Below are positions 37,621-48,801 of a stretch of DNA of 64,000 nucleotides, piece by piece. The DNA comes from Solicoccozyma terricola (taxonomy: Eukaryota; Basidiomycota; Tremellomycetes; Filobasidiales; Piskurozymaceae), in NCBI GenBank assembly GCA_001600875.1, contig BCLD01000018.1, positions 429,521 through 493,520 on the forward strand, given 5' to 3'. The translations under genes and the position numbers were made by a program. The notes beneath the pieces were generated by a model that saw only the letters and a program-made list of their open reading frames with translations, was not told where the DNA came from and made no database searches. The stretch's first letter is position 1. Every line of letters starts with the position of its first letter.

Positions 37621-39856
37621 ATGTTGGACATCGCACGAGCACCAATCGCACCTCACCTCCATCCCACCTCCACCCTCTCCCATCTCTCCCCAAAACAAGC
37701 TGCAAAAGCTCGCGATCCAACAGCGTACCCTGACGAGGTGCTTTCCCTGCTTACGAACGATCCGTTACGGTTCAAAGAGTATCAAGGAGACGAAGACGAT
37801 TCGCTGAATGCAAAGTATACTCCGATCAATGAGAAGAAAGGTCTTGTCAAGGCGAATGGAGTGGAATCGGTGCGTGCGGCTCTCCACTTTTACCTGTTCG
37901 GATTAAACCCACTGACGACTTGCCTCCCTTCCCACCCCTCTCAGAAACCAGCATTCTCATACGACTCTTCAACCTCATCCAAACGACAACGTCTTTCCTC
38001 TTCCTCCACACCGACCCCACCCATTCCCTCAGACGACCTCTTCGTCGGCCGGATCGACGTCCGCTGGTCACCCAACACTCCAAGTCGCGGCTCAGGGTTG
38101 AGGAATGGCGGCAATACTTGCTTCCTCAATTCGGTATTACAGGTATGGGCTCACACGCCAGCGCTGTTAAATTACCTGAAGATGGTAGAGAAAGATCATG
38201 GTGGACAGTGTGAGTTGAGGTTGAAACTGGAATATGCGACCCCATGATCGCTAAGTCCTTCAATTCCGCTCGCAGGCAAATGCGAGAAGCATTTCAACAA
38301 ATCGTGTCTCGCTCGAACGTTACAAGACACATTCCAAGCTATCTGGTATGGCAAGGCGCCGTTCTATCCTAAATCGATCATAGGGAATATCAGGAGTGCG
38401 TATCATCTTCACCGCCCCCCCTCCGTCTTCACGCCTTCTCACCCGCCCAAGTGGCAAATCACACAGAAATCGGACCTTTCCATCCAGGCAGACAAGAAGA
38501 TGCCCACGAGTTCTTACGATGTGGTATTGACAAACTACAAAAGGACGAATTGATGGCTTTGGGCAAGAGGTTAGTCTTTTCAACAAACTTTGCGTGACCA
38601 TCCATTGACTCTCTGCATTCCCTCGCACAGCAAAGCACCTCACGACGTAAAGGAAACCACTTGGATTCATAAAATCTGGGGCGGTCGTCTCCTATCCCGC
38701 GTGACCTGCTTGGAATGCCATCACGATTCCGATACCTTTGACACGCTCCTTGATCTTAGTTTGGATGTCCGAAATTGTGAGACCGTGGAGGATTGCCTGA
38801 AGGCGTTCACGAAGGAGGAGAGGTTGGAAGGAAGGAACAGGTATAAATGCGAAAAGTGGGTGTGCTCATTCATTCATTCCCTTGAGGAAGAGCTCCTCCT
38901 AACGCGTTGGGCCCGCCCCTTGCAGATGCAAGAAACTCGTCAACGCCACCAAACAATTCATCATCGCCAAAGCACCTCCCGTCCTCACCATCCACCTTAA
39001 ACGCTTCAAACCTCTTGGTGGCAAGATCACTCGCTCCCTCGGCTACAGAGCCAATCTCGACCTGAACGATTTCGCCCTGGAAAGTGGCCTCAATTACGAG
39101 CTCTTTGGCGTCACTCACCATCAAGGCAGCGGACCCCACTTTGGACATTACTACTCCACCGTCAAGAACAAGGACGGCAAGTGGTTTGAAATGAATGACG
39201 ACGATGTTTCGCAGGTGAACGCACCGCTCGATAAGCAGAGTGCGTATCTCCTTCACTATGTGTTGAAGCAGGGTGCGAAGTTGGATGCTGCGATCGCGGG
39301 TCAATCAAGCAATGGCAGTAAGAAGGTGCCGCAAACGAGATCCACGCTGTCGAATGGTGCACCGAACGGCAGCGTACCCAATGGCGTACCCAACGTCGTA
39401 CCCAATGGCCTGCCTAATGGTCACGCCGAGTCATCAACTCGAGCCGCGCAAGGGTCGCCATCGGCAAGTCCCCTCGTCCACAGCTCGCATAAGCGGAAAC
39501 GTTATGATGAAAGCGACTCTGGATCACCCATCGGATCACCGTCCTCCAACCGCCCTCTCAAAAATAAAACTGCAGCGATGAAACCAAAGTTTACAACGAT
39601 GAAGACCAATGAATTTTACGGCAACTCGAAGAACGACGCACCGAGGCAAGAGTTGACGACAACAAATGACGTTTGGGAGGGTAAATGGAGTCCATCGAAG
39701 AAGAAAGCAGACCAACAACAACATCACACGTTCAGACCATCAGGCAAGCATGGAAAATCCCGGCCGAACGCGTCACCCTATAGCTTCAGCAGTCGAGCAA
39801 AGGGAGGTGGAGGACATGGTGGTTCCAGGCAGAACCAACGGAAGAGCAGGTTTTAA
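37621..39856 (+). CDS. Ubiquitin-specific protease, USP36/Ubp10-like
   Basis: Cysteine-type deubiquitinase. The Cys box is SGLRNGGNTCFLNSVLQVWA (the usual LGNTC reads GGNTC). Zinc-finger pairs are CKCEKHFNKSCLARTLQDTF and VTCLECHHDSDTFDTLLDLS. Next come EDAHEFLRCGIDKL, CEKCKKLVNATKQFIIAKAP, PVLTIHLKRFKPLGGKI, and the His/Asp box SGPHFGHYYSTVKNKDGKWF followed by EMNDDDVSQV and SAYLLHYVL. This arrangement matches USP36/USP42 and yeast Ubp10, acting in the nucleus or nucleolus on histone H2B or Pol I (inference). The tail of about 190 residues is disordered and basic: an NGxPNG repeat, KRKRY and a Gly-rich end NQRKSRF. Seven short introns; the 5' neighbour is NOB1, 360 bp away with a C run just before the ATG. 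Confidence 0.92.
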
Positions 39857-39969
39857 TCAGAAATGACACCCTGACAATTCACCCAATTTGTAAATATCAA
39901 CACGACAAACCATCATCATGCATTATATACGATCAGACAGCAGTCAAATACAGAAAAAACGGTTCGTTA

Positions 39970-41886
39970 TCAATCTACAACCTTTGAAGCGTGCTTCCAC
40001 TTTGTTCCATTGATAGCGTCCTCAACAGCACGGGTTGGCGAAGCAGGTATCGGTTTACCCACGGATGACGCCTGGAGTGAAGATGGCGAAGCTGGTCCAC
40101 TCGATCGTTTCCGATTCCTCCGTTTCTTCGGTGTCTGCCATGGTTCCTCCTTCTTTTCGTCGATTGACCCTGACGTCGGCGTCGGCGTTGATTCACTTTT
40201 TACATCCCTGGAAGTTTCTGGCATATCCGCAGACACCTCTTGTTCCCTTACACGAGGTGATACCCTAACACCAACCTTCTCGACATCATACGCAGCCAAT
40301 ACCTCGACAAGTATCCATGCATTCACGATGAAGAACCCCAAACTCATAACCCAAAGCGGGAGATAAGCTGGTTCAGCTTTGAATTCAAGTCTATACGCTG
40401 TGGATAACCAGAGAGCCTAGATATCATTTTGGGTAAAATTTGATCACCAATCAGCGGGAAGTGTGTTTCCTTTTTTTTGGTTCACTGATATGACCCGTGG
40501 GGTTTTACATACCTGTGATATCACCCATGCGATACCTAAGATCAGCACTTTCATCTTGTTCATATTCAGATGCGGTATGATTGACGGTATTAAAAAGATC
40601 CACCACATGAAATACTGGTTGGAAAAAGAAAAAGAAATACCGGGGGGCTCGTAAGTCAAAAAAGATAAACCAAAACATTTCGACAAACGCAAAAGGACGG
40701 ACCAACACCCACTTGGGAGGTGCAAACCTTGTTAAACATGACAAACACCCAAGTCTGTACAAATAGTGCAGATTCCAACGACGTCCTTGGCGCTAGTATG
40801 AACCCAGACATTATCGTCAGACTCATTTGTGGGATGAACGAAGCAAGTGGATGTGAAGCGATATGGTTGATTACATCCCAGTTGGTTGTCGTCGTCGTCG
40901 TCGTCGTGGATAATGATGACGGTGAGAAAAGAGACAGGTAGATGGGGTAAAAGTATGCTGAAAAGTTGTGTCGATGATCAAGACGGTTGATATGGTAGAG
41001 GTAGGCGTGATCAAGAAATGGTTGGCCCCATCTGTTAGGACGGATAACAGATGTTAACCAAACCTAGTTGAACAAACAACGCTATGAGCGCCGCCAAGCA
41101 GGACACTTACATCGCCCAACAACCCACTCCTAGAAACATAAACGTCCCACCACTAACCAAGGTGAAACGTACCTTTCTCCAACTGATCCAACGACCTCCA
41201 TCTGTATGATGCAACATTGCAAGAAATGCAGCTCCATATACGATAGGGTATATTTTCCAATGTACTGATACACCCCAAACAATCGCAGCTAGAACCTGAT
41301 TCCCTCTTTTGAAAAGAACTAGAGATAGAACTAGTAAGACGACGAGTGTTGATTCTGCAGACCCACGAGTGTTGATGTTTAACACGAAGGGATTCAATGA
41401 CCAAATGAAGTGAGGGAGGAAGGATGGTGAGAGGGTAGGAGATGATAAGAGGTAAGAAGTGAGAAGAGATGAGAGTGTAATGATGAGTTTCCCAGCTAGT
41501 GGATGGAGTTGAATAGGAGAAAATAGAACCGCAAGTAGAGGTGTATAGCGATATGTTGATCTAGCGTATGGACTGTTTTTGACAACCTTTAGATTTCTCC
41601 ATTTGGACGAATGCCCACGGCAAGCACGCCTCATTCCTCTTACTCACTCTCCAATTTCCCACCCCATCCTCTGTGTCAACCAGCCTTCTGCTCTTTGCCC
41701 ATTCTTCCCATCCCACAACGCATGTACAGCGTCGGAGAAGACTCGATAGTCGACATCGGTATAGCGTGGAATGAAGTGACGATCGTGGTATTCGCCGTAT
41801 GCGATGAGTGTTAGGTGTAGGAGGAGGGAGATGAGGATGTAGATATTAGATGATACGTGGGTGGGACGTATGGATGGCCATTGCAT
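39970..41886 (-). CDS. GPI14: GPI mannosyltransferase I (PIG-M/Gpi14)
   Basis: ER-membrane mannosyltransferase adding the first alpha-1,4-mannose to the GPI anchor precursor. Starts MQWPSIRPTHVSSNIYILIS with an N-terminal helix. The GT50 DXD motif is in RYTDVDYRVFSDAVHALWDG, on the lumenal side. SPYARSTYRYTPLLAVLFSP matches the family's conserved RYTP..A. There are multiple hydrophobic helices (LVVLLVLSLVLF, GGTFMFLGVGCWAM, FIPQMSLTIMSGFILAP) and the conserved QYFMWWIFLIPSIIPHLNMN. HRLDHRHNFSAYFYPIYLS-type loop (HINRLDHRHNFS) is present. A polythreonine stretch (TTTTTTTNWD, encoded near 40884-40908) and a Lys/Ser/Pro-rich cytosolic tail of about 100 residues (KKRRNRKRSSGPASPSS) are extra to the family core. 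Divergent from CHS5. Confidence 0.92.
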
Positions 41887-42074
41887 GGTTTTACATATGG
41901 GTGATGGGGTGGTGTGAGGGGATAAGGTGATAGGGGGTGAGGTTGGGTATGCGGGTGTGGATCTCTATCACGTGATCAAATCTTGCCCAAGTCGCGTGTC
42001 AACCGTTCAACTCAACCATATGCTGGAGGGCACCGCGAATGTCATCACCGTCACCGTCACTTTCACTTCTTACC

Positions 42075-43506
42075 ATGGAGCGCTGTGAGAGAGACAGACA
42101 CACAGACATCACCCGAGCATATACTGAATATGTCGATCCTTCTCTCCTCACAGTCACATTCACCGTCGGCAAGCTCGGTAAGTCGTGATTCCCAACGGTC
42201 AGGGGTTAACAATGTGGCATGGCAGGATATTGATATGTTATCCCCTTGGTCGGGTCCCTTTTCCCCCAGACGCTGGTATGGCCGTAAGTGACACATAGGG
42301 AATATGATTGATAACCTCGATGGTACTGACAAACCATCTGTGTACAGATACTGATCGGTGGGTTGACCACGTTTTCCCACACCTACCAATCATCGAATCA
42401 CTCCCGCTGATCAGCCCCCCCCCCCCCTCTCCCTCTCCGGGTCTCCACAACTCCAGGTGAACGCGCACACCTCATCGAATTCCCTTCCCTTCTTCTCCCA
42501 CCTGGTGTAACATCAGGTTCCATCGTCAACATATCCGTCGATCGAAATACAGCAGCTGAACAAGCACAAGCTAAAGAATTTTGGTCATTACAAGATTCAA
42601 TACTTCAAGAATATGGATTATCAACTCCTCAACCACCTCAATTAAAACTCAGACATGTTACTCAAACGAGCGTTACATTAGAATGGCAGAGTTTAGATCT
42701 AGCTAAAGCGAAATTGAGAAGTTTGGAAATATTGAAAAATGGAACGAGGTTGGCTACGATACCGAATCCTACAGTTAATACAAGTACGAAATTGAGTTCG
42801 TTGCAGATGAATGAGGAGTATTCGTTTCAATTGATTTTGTGAGTGCTGGTTGGATCGTTTCGTCAGCGAGCGAAGCGAGCATTCTTGTCTTCGCGGAGCG
42901 AAGACTATTTTATGCGAGCGCAGCGAGCAATATTCTCTCTCGCGAGCGTAGCGAGCATTAATCTCGTCGCGGAGCGTAACGTCTTCTGCGAGCGTAGTGG
43001 GCATTATTCTTTTTCGCGAGCGTAGTGGGCATTATTCTCTTTCGCGAGCGTAGCGACTTCTTGTTGTTCCTCCTTTGCGAGCGGCGAGCATTCATTCCTC
43101 CGCACGCGTAGGAACATGTTGTCTTCCTTCTTTGCGCACGAAGCGAGCATCTATTTCTTTGCGGAGCGAGGACGATGTCTTCCGCCAGCGCAGCGAGCAT
43201 TATTCTCTCTCAACAGCGTAGCGACTTCTTGTCTTCCTTCTTTGCGCGTGAAGCGAGCATTTATTTCTTCGCGGAGCGAAGACGATGTCTTCCGCAAGCT
43301 CAGCGAGCATTCTTGTTTTTTTTCTTCTCGATGCGTCTCTCCGATAAGCTAATGTCTTTTCGTTTGTTGTGCGGGGGTTTTTTTTTTTTTTATGTAGAAA
43401 AACAACGGCTGGTACATATCCTTCGAATATCATTCGAGTACGAACCCATACACTACAGTAAGCACCGAAATCATATCCACCGCAGTGCTCTCTCTCCCAT
43501 CCTCAC

Positions 43507-43541
<35 letters not shown>

Positions 43542-45067
43542 CCCTCTTCCAATCAGAGACACATCCGGTATCTCTGTATGTTTCGGCACAGTTGAAGACC
43601 CGCAACTCCTCACTCAAGCCAAAGCCGCGCTTGAGAAGATGAATGCAAAGTGGACGGAAAAGATACAGATCGATACGACGCAGTTTGTTTGTACGACACC
43701 GATGGCGATGGGTCAAGAGGAAGGTCAGAAGAATGGATATGGGTCAATGAGGTGGGTTTTGTGCATAATGAATAAAACAAAACTCTTCCGATGCTGATGA
43801 AGGCAAGGACTTCCATCGTACGTAGTGGAGGTACGGCCGAATATCAAAAAGCTATGCAGCTGTCATTGCCTGTCGTACAGCCTCAGTGGATTCTCGCATG
43901 TTACGGAGAGAAAAAGTAGGTGTGACTGCACATTGCATACCGGCCGACCGACCGATCGACCGACCCCCAACGCCTCCCCCGCTAAAACCCCTCCCAAACA
44001 GACTCGTACCCGTATCATCATACCAACTTGGTTCAGCACCCATTCAATCATTCTCCACCGCTCCATTCTCACGATCGCCTAATCAACCTGGTTCTCCTCG
44101 ACAATCATCAATGACTACAGCCGCTCATAGCGCTTCAATCCAACGTGCTCCATCTCCAGAAACAATCGCTAGGATGAGCATCAATACGTCTTCGTCTCCG
44201 AGCTCGGTAGCTGGTGGTTCTGGTAGCCCATCGTCGAATGTCGCTTTGAAGGTGGTAGGACGACAATCCACGGAGCGAGGTGGCGATAAAGAAGTTGAAC
44301 AGGTGGTTAGACCGAAATCACCGAGATCGGATGTGGTTGGGAAATTGGACAGAGGTTTCAAGTTCCCGACTGGCTCTCCGATAGTATCGGGTACGAACGG
44401 GACGTCTCTAGGTGATACGGTGGATGCGTCGAGTGTACCGGTTCCGCTGGCGGAGCAGGATGAGACGGCGAAGGTTGATGCTGTTGAGGGGAAATCACTG
44501 CCAGAGGAACCGCAGCTACCAGATAACAAAGAACCAGAGGTCTTGGTAGCCGATACAACTCCAACATCGGTCGTTTCTGAACCGCCATCCGCTGCTATCG
44601 AGGAACTTCCTCCCGCAGAGCCAGCCGCATCAACATCCGAGGAAATTCCACTACCGGCGCTTCCGTTGGAGAAGGAGACGGTGGTTGAAGATCAGACCGT
44701 CGCAGAATCGGTCGTCACGAAGCCGGTGGCAGAGGACTTGCCGCCAGTCGTTGCAGCTCCTCAGGACATCTCGACCGAATTGGATACGAGTATCGTAGCT
44801 GAAGAGCCCGTATCTGAGACACCAGCTGCCGCTGTGGCTGCTGCCGTCGCTCCTATACAAGCCGACGAGCCTCAAATTGAAGAGGAGCCGACGTCTGCGT
44901 CTGTACCGGAGCCGGAGGCGGAAGTGAAGTCTGCAGACTCTGCAGTCTCGATCGCGAAGAAGAAGAAGGGGAAGAAGAAGAAGGCGGGTGGGAGGAAGAC
45001 GGACGAGGCTGCGGACTCTCCCAAGGAAATTGACGACATTGATTCGGTTTCCAAGGATGTAGATTGA
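42075..45067 (+). CDS. CHS5: Chs5, exomer scaffold (FN3 plus BRCT)
   Basis: Exomer subunit that carries chitin synthase III from the trans-Golgi to the plasma membrane. The N-terminal oligomerisation motif (TVGKLDAGMAILIGERAHLI), FPSLLLPPGVTSGSIVNI and the FN3 domain (PPQLKLRHVTQTSVTLEWQS, SLQMNEEYSFQLIL) match yeast Chs5. A BRCT domain (GISVCFGTVEDPQLL, QFVCTTP, VVQPQWILACYGEKK) and a long Pro/Glu/Ala-rich tail ending KKKKGKKKKAGGRKTDE follow. Two micro-exons are needed: 42270-42283 (14 nt) and 42348-42357 (10 nt). With an intron in the leader, translation starts MERFTFTVGKLD at 42075; without it an in-frame ATG at 42039 adds a Ser-rich extension. The intron at 42839-43397 (559 nt) carries a GC-rich repeat array, and a later one contains about 31 C. 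Confidence 0.92.
42865..43320 (+). repeat. GCGAGCGAAGCGAGCA tandem array in CHS5 intron
   Basis: About 14-16 imperfect units, with GCGAGCG(A/T)AGCGAGCA cores separated by ATTCTCTCTC or TCTTGTCTTC spacers, plus a variant TTCGCGGAGCGAAGAC seen three times. The same variants occur in the RPN10 array. Orientation is the same as the CHS5 coding strand. Confidence 0.9.
43508..43538 (+). repeat. C homopolymer in CHS5 intron
   Basis: About 31 consecutive C followed by TCCCCCTCTTCCAATCAG, a pyrimidine tract ending in the intron acceptor before the BRCT exon. Confidence 0.9.
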
Positions 45068-45223
45068 TCGAGACATGATTTGTATGCTGGTTGACGTCGA
45101 TGAATTGGCATTCCCGGTGGCGAAAGCGGGGACAGCGAGGAAGCGCGTAGACGTCGCCGGGTCCGATGAGCATGTTGCAAGCAGTCCACCATCGTCCAGC
45201 ACAACCACAGCCACACAGTCACC

Positions 45224-47371
45224 ATGGACAGCAGTAGCAAGGCAATCTCCTTCCAGCGTGAGTCCACTGTCCTCCTCAGTGTCCTCTTGCACCGTCTCCA
45301 ACCTCTTCTGCACATCAGTCCTGCACACTCTGAACAAGGAGCGAGCTGCTTTCGGCATTCGAGACAAGGATCATGCTCGATACAGGTGCGCACCCCGTTG
45401 TGTTGTGAGCCAGGAGCGTCGAGTGAGATCGCTGGCTAATCCAGCTTCCCGCTAACACAGAAAGCACTGCTCGAACAAGCTCGCTAAGCTGCGACAGGTC
45501 ACCGGATTGAAACACGGTTCTGGAAAGGTCTACAAGCCTACTCCAGCCATCACAGCGTCGACAGTCAAGGATGCGAGGTGAGCTTTAGGTTGGAGTGAGG
45601 CCCGGTNTNCNCCNNCTAAACCCNCCNTNCCCCCCCCCCCCCCCAATCAGCTCCCTTCTCACCCTTCTTTTCGAGGCGGAACGATCTCTCGCATACGCAC
45701 ACGACCTCAAATACCACACTCCTCCGAACGCAGATCACGCACATGACCGCAAAGCTGAGATTTCAAAGCTTCGAAGGGCTCTTGCATATGCTAGTCAGCT
45801 CCATGATCTAAGCATCGACCCGACGTTGACTCCCAGGCTATCTGCGCGCATCATTGCCGAGATCGCAGTCTACTATCTCGCACTCCGTGCAGAGGTCGCT
45901 TTCGAACGTCATCATTGGGAGCGGGCTGTAGGAGACTATGTTGTACGTCGCAAACTCCTCATCGTACTCTCCGAAGAGGCCACAACGTCGCAAGACCGAG
46001 TCCTAGCAGACGAGGAGATGGATGTGACGGACCCCCTGATCCGCTTCTGCGCTTACAAACTCGGTCGTCCTGAATCTCACGATGTCGATGGAATCGCTCG
46101 GGACTTTGGTGATGAAGCTGTAACCGAGTTGTACCCTCCGTTCCCTGCTCTAGTCGCTTCCGTCAAATCCGAAGCCTCTGTAACAAAGTCAGCATCTGGA
46201 ATGACAGATTGGGATGGTCAATTAGCTCCCGGCGTACAGGTACGACATCTCGAGCTGGTTCAGCCGATGATGAGAGCTCAGTCTGCGATGAGAGAGTTGT
46301 CGGACAAGGCCAAGTCGGGACGATCGGTCAAGTCTATGAAATTGTGGGATAGGGTGTTGACTAACCTCGGAGAGGCCGAGGCTATTGCGCAGAGGTTGGC
46401 TGATACTGAACAGGTGAGTATCGTGTCACGTCGTCATGGAAGAAGACTGAAATTTGCAAGTCATCCTCACAGCAGTCTTCCACCTCGACCGCTTCCCTCG
46501 CTCACCAACACATCCTCCAACTGCTTCTTGAACATCGCATACGAAGAGACGACATACTCGTTCGACAGTTGAACAAAGCCATCCGCGTCCCACTGCCCTT
46601 GCGCAAGGATGTCACCATCCCTCAAAGTAAACGTCAAGAAGTTGTCAAGAACCTTACCGCCGTCCTCAAGCTTTACGACGTCATCGCTCAGAGTCTCGGG
46701 GCGCTGATGGACCTTGAGATCGTCGCAGGCGATCAAGCAAAGTCGGCCGGGGTGGAAGCCACCGATTCGTTCATAAGGGCGAAGAGGTGAGTGTGTGTGG
46801 GGGGGGGGGGGGGAGGCTCAAGGGTACCGATCGCACCGCGGCCGCGCTAACATGTCTCCATATCAGATGCTACACTCTTGGCCTTCTTCACACCCTCATG
46901 CCTACTCCTGACTACCCCGCCATCATCCTCTTGACCGAACAATCCCGCTCGTACCTCGTTCAATCCCGCATCGCTTTCCAGTCCTCTCCCATCCACCTCA
47001 TCCCCAACTTTCTCTCTCGGGAAGAGCTGAACGTAGATGCTCTCGCAGAGCAGGTTGAAGCGCTCGATACGACCGCGAAACTCGCTTGGATGCCTAGTTG
47101 CGTTCCGAAAAAGACGATTTATGATATCGCATTCAATCATATCGATTTACCGATGGCGGAGTTGGAGGTCGCGGCTGGGAGGAAGATGACGGTGGTCAAG
47201 GAGACGGCAAAGGTGACGACGAAGGCGTCGGCGGTTACACCTCCGCGAACGCGAGTGGAAGAACAGGGCGAGGAGGCTGCCGCTGAGGAGGAAGAAGCAC
47301 TTGAAGAGGAACAAACGGATACTCCCAAAAAGAGTGGTTGGTTTGGTGGTCTATGGAGCGGCAAGAAGTGA
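45224..47371 (+). CDS. SRP68: Signal recognition particle subunit SRP68
   Basis: Subunit of the SRP that binds SRP RNA with SRP72 and targets secretory proteins to the ER. N-terminal sequence ERAAFGIRDKDHARYRKHCS, NKLAKLRQVTGLKHG and ARSLLTLLFEAERSLAYAHD-like segments match the family's RNA-binding start, with conserved basic RYRKHC. There follow helical repeats (KLRRALAYASQLHDL, AEIAVYYLALRAEVAFERHH, WERAVGDYVVRRKLL, QKLW-like SMKLWDRVLTNLGEAEAIAQ) and the conserved YDIAFNHIDLP. The C-terminus is acidic, ending KKSGWFGGLWSGKK, which is typical of SRP68. The first exon is 33 nt or so and several introns are short. One intron (about 45580-45649) has scattered N and a 15-nt C run; another has a 12-nt G run directly after its GTGAGT donor. 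Confidence 0.92.
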
Positions 47372-47497
47372 TTGTTCCCTGCGTTTTTTTTTCTTTATAT
47401 CCGTTTTGCAACCAAAATGAATAGTAAAATCTAACGCCAATACAACGAATGAAACATTCCGATCTTTGAAAAAAATGTGGGAAGACCTGGCTGGATT

Positions 47498-48571
47498 TTA
47501 CCCAGTCAATAAATCCTGAAGTTCCTTCTGCATACGTTGCATCTCCTTCTCCGTCTCCACATCCGGTTGTTCTTCTTGTGCGGTCTGTTTTCATGTTCAC
47601 GCCGTCATCAGACCAAAATCTAGGCGATTCCCTCGACGTTTTGCTGGGAGGAAGACACAAATTGCAAAACATAACTCACAGGTAACTCGGTTCCAACTTG
47701 CCCTGCTTGACCTAATTTCCCATCCGTCAACTCATACAACACTTTATCAACCTCTTCGTCCGCTTCATCTTCAAGTTCATCATCGTCCATCGCTTCTAGC
47801 GTATCTTCCATCATTTCATCCATGATACCGGACTGGAATGGCGTAAACAAGAGTTCAGTTTGGGACGTAGATCACATTATAGGGTTCGTAATGAAACGGT
47901 CGCGATAAAGAAAACACAAACACACACCTTCATCATCTCAACGCTCATTTGTCTCATCGTAGCACTCAACTCTGGTAGTTTTATCAATTGATTGGTAGCT
48001 TTCATGATTTCTGTAGATTTTTGAAATGCTCCAGTGACTTTAACCATTGCTGTTCGTCCCATTCTCCATCAGTTTTGGCCTGGTCACCTTTTCTTTTTGG
48101 TTTTTGGGGAGGAGAGCACCCCCCCCCCCCCCCCCCCCCGCCGGGAGTTCAAAAGGATACTCACCAAGTTGATGTTGCATCTGCATCTGAATACTTCCCA
48201 ACCTCGCTTTACTCATATGTAACCGATTCTTCTGCTTGTTCGTCCGAACTACCTCTCTGGCTAGTAACCTAGCGGACTTTATATCATTCTTCGCAGCCAG
48301 TTGTTTAAGCGATTGACGAGCTTTAGATGTTCCCATATCCAACTGAGGTAGTAAGAACGCAGCGAACAATAGGGATATTCAGTGTTTTTTTTCTTATCAT
48401 GTGTTGGGATTGTCAATGTTCAACAAGCCCAATCAAAATAGCCCGTGTCCTTACTTGACGAATCTCTCTATCGAGTTGACGCTGTTCCTGCTTGAGTTTC
48501 CGATCCCACTCCTTTATGCGTTCTTCCGGTGAGGGACCATACATCCAGCGATTGATGCTCTTCATGGACAT
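47498..48571 (-). CDS. VPS24: ESCRT-III subunit Vps24/CHMP3
   Basis: Membrane-remodelling subunit that with Vps2 and Snf7 drives sorting into multivesicular bodies. Basic N-terminal helix MSMKSINRWMYGPSPEERIK is followed by EWDRKLKQEQRQLDREIRQL, KNDIKSARLLAREVVRTNKQ, RLHMSKARLGSIQMQMQHQL, VTGAFQKSTEIMKATNQLIK, LPELSATMRQMSVEMMKSGI and EEMLEDT-like MDEMMEDTLEAMDDDELEDE. The C-terminal MIM region ends QRMQKELQDLLTG. The order and GI-(M/I)-(D/E)EM motif place it with Vps24 rather than Vps2. Six exons; a 20-nt C run (48120-48139) lies in an intron and, on the coding strand, is a G run near the donor. The neighbouring MED17 gene starts 230 bp away in the opposite direction. Confidence 0.9.
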
Positions 48572-48801
48572 GGTTGGGGATGATGTTGCTGAGGGTGGGT
48601 GTGTGGAGGGTGTGGTGTGTGAGGGGGGATGACAGTTGGGACCGGGGGGGGGGGGGTGTCCCTCGGTATGACGTGTCAGTGCCAACCCTGTTCTCGCGTG
48701 GCATCGACCATTCAACTTCAGTCACAGATATCGACGAGACACATCCACCACAGCCACCACCACACACCACCACCACACACCACCACCACACACCACACTC
48801 A

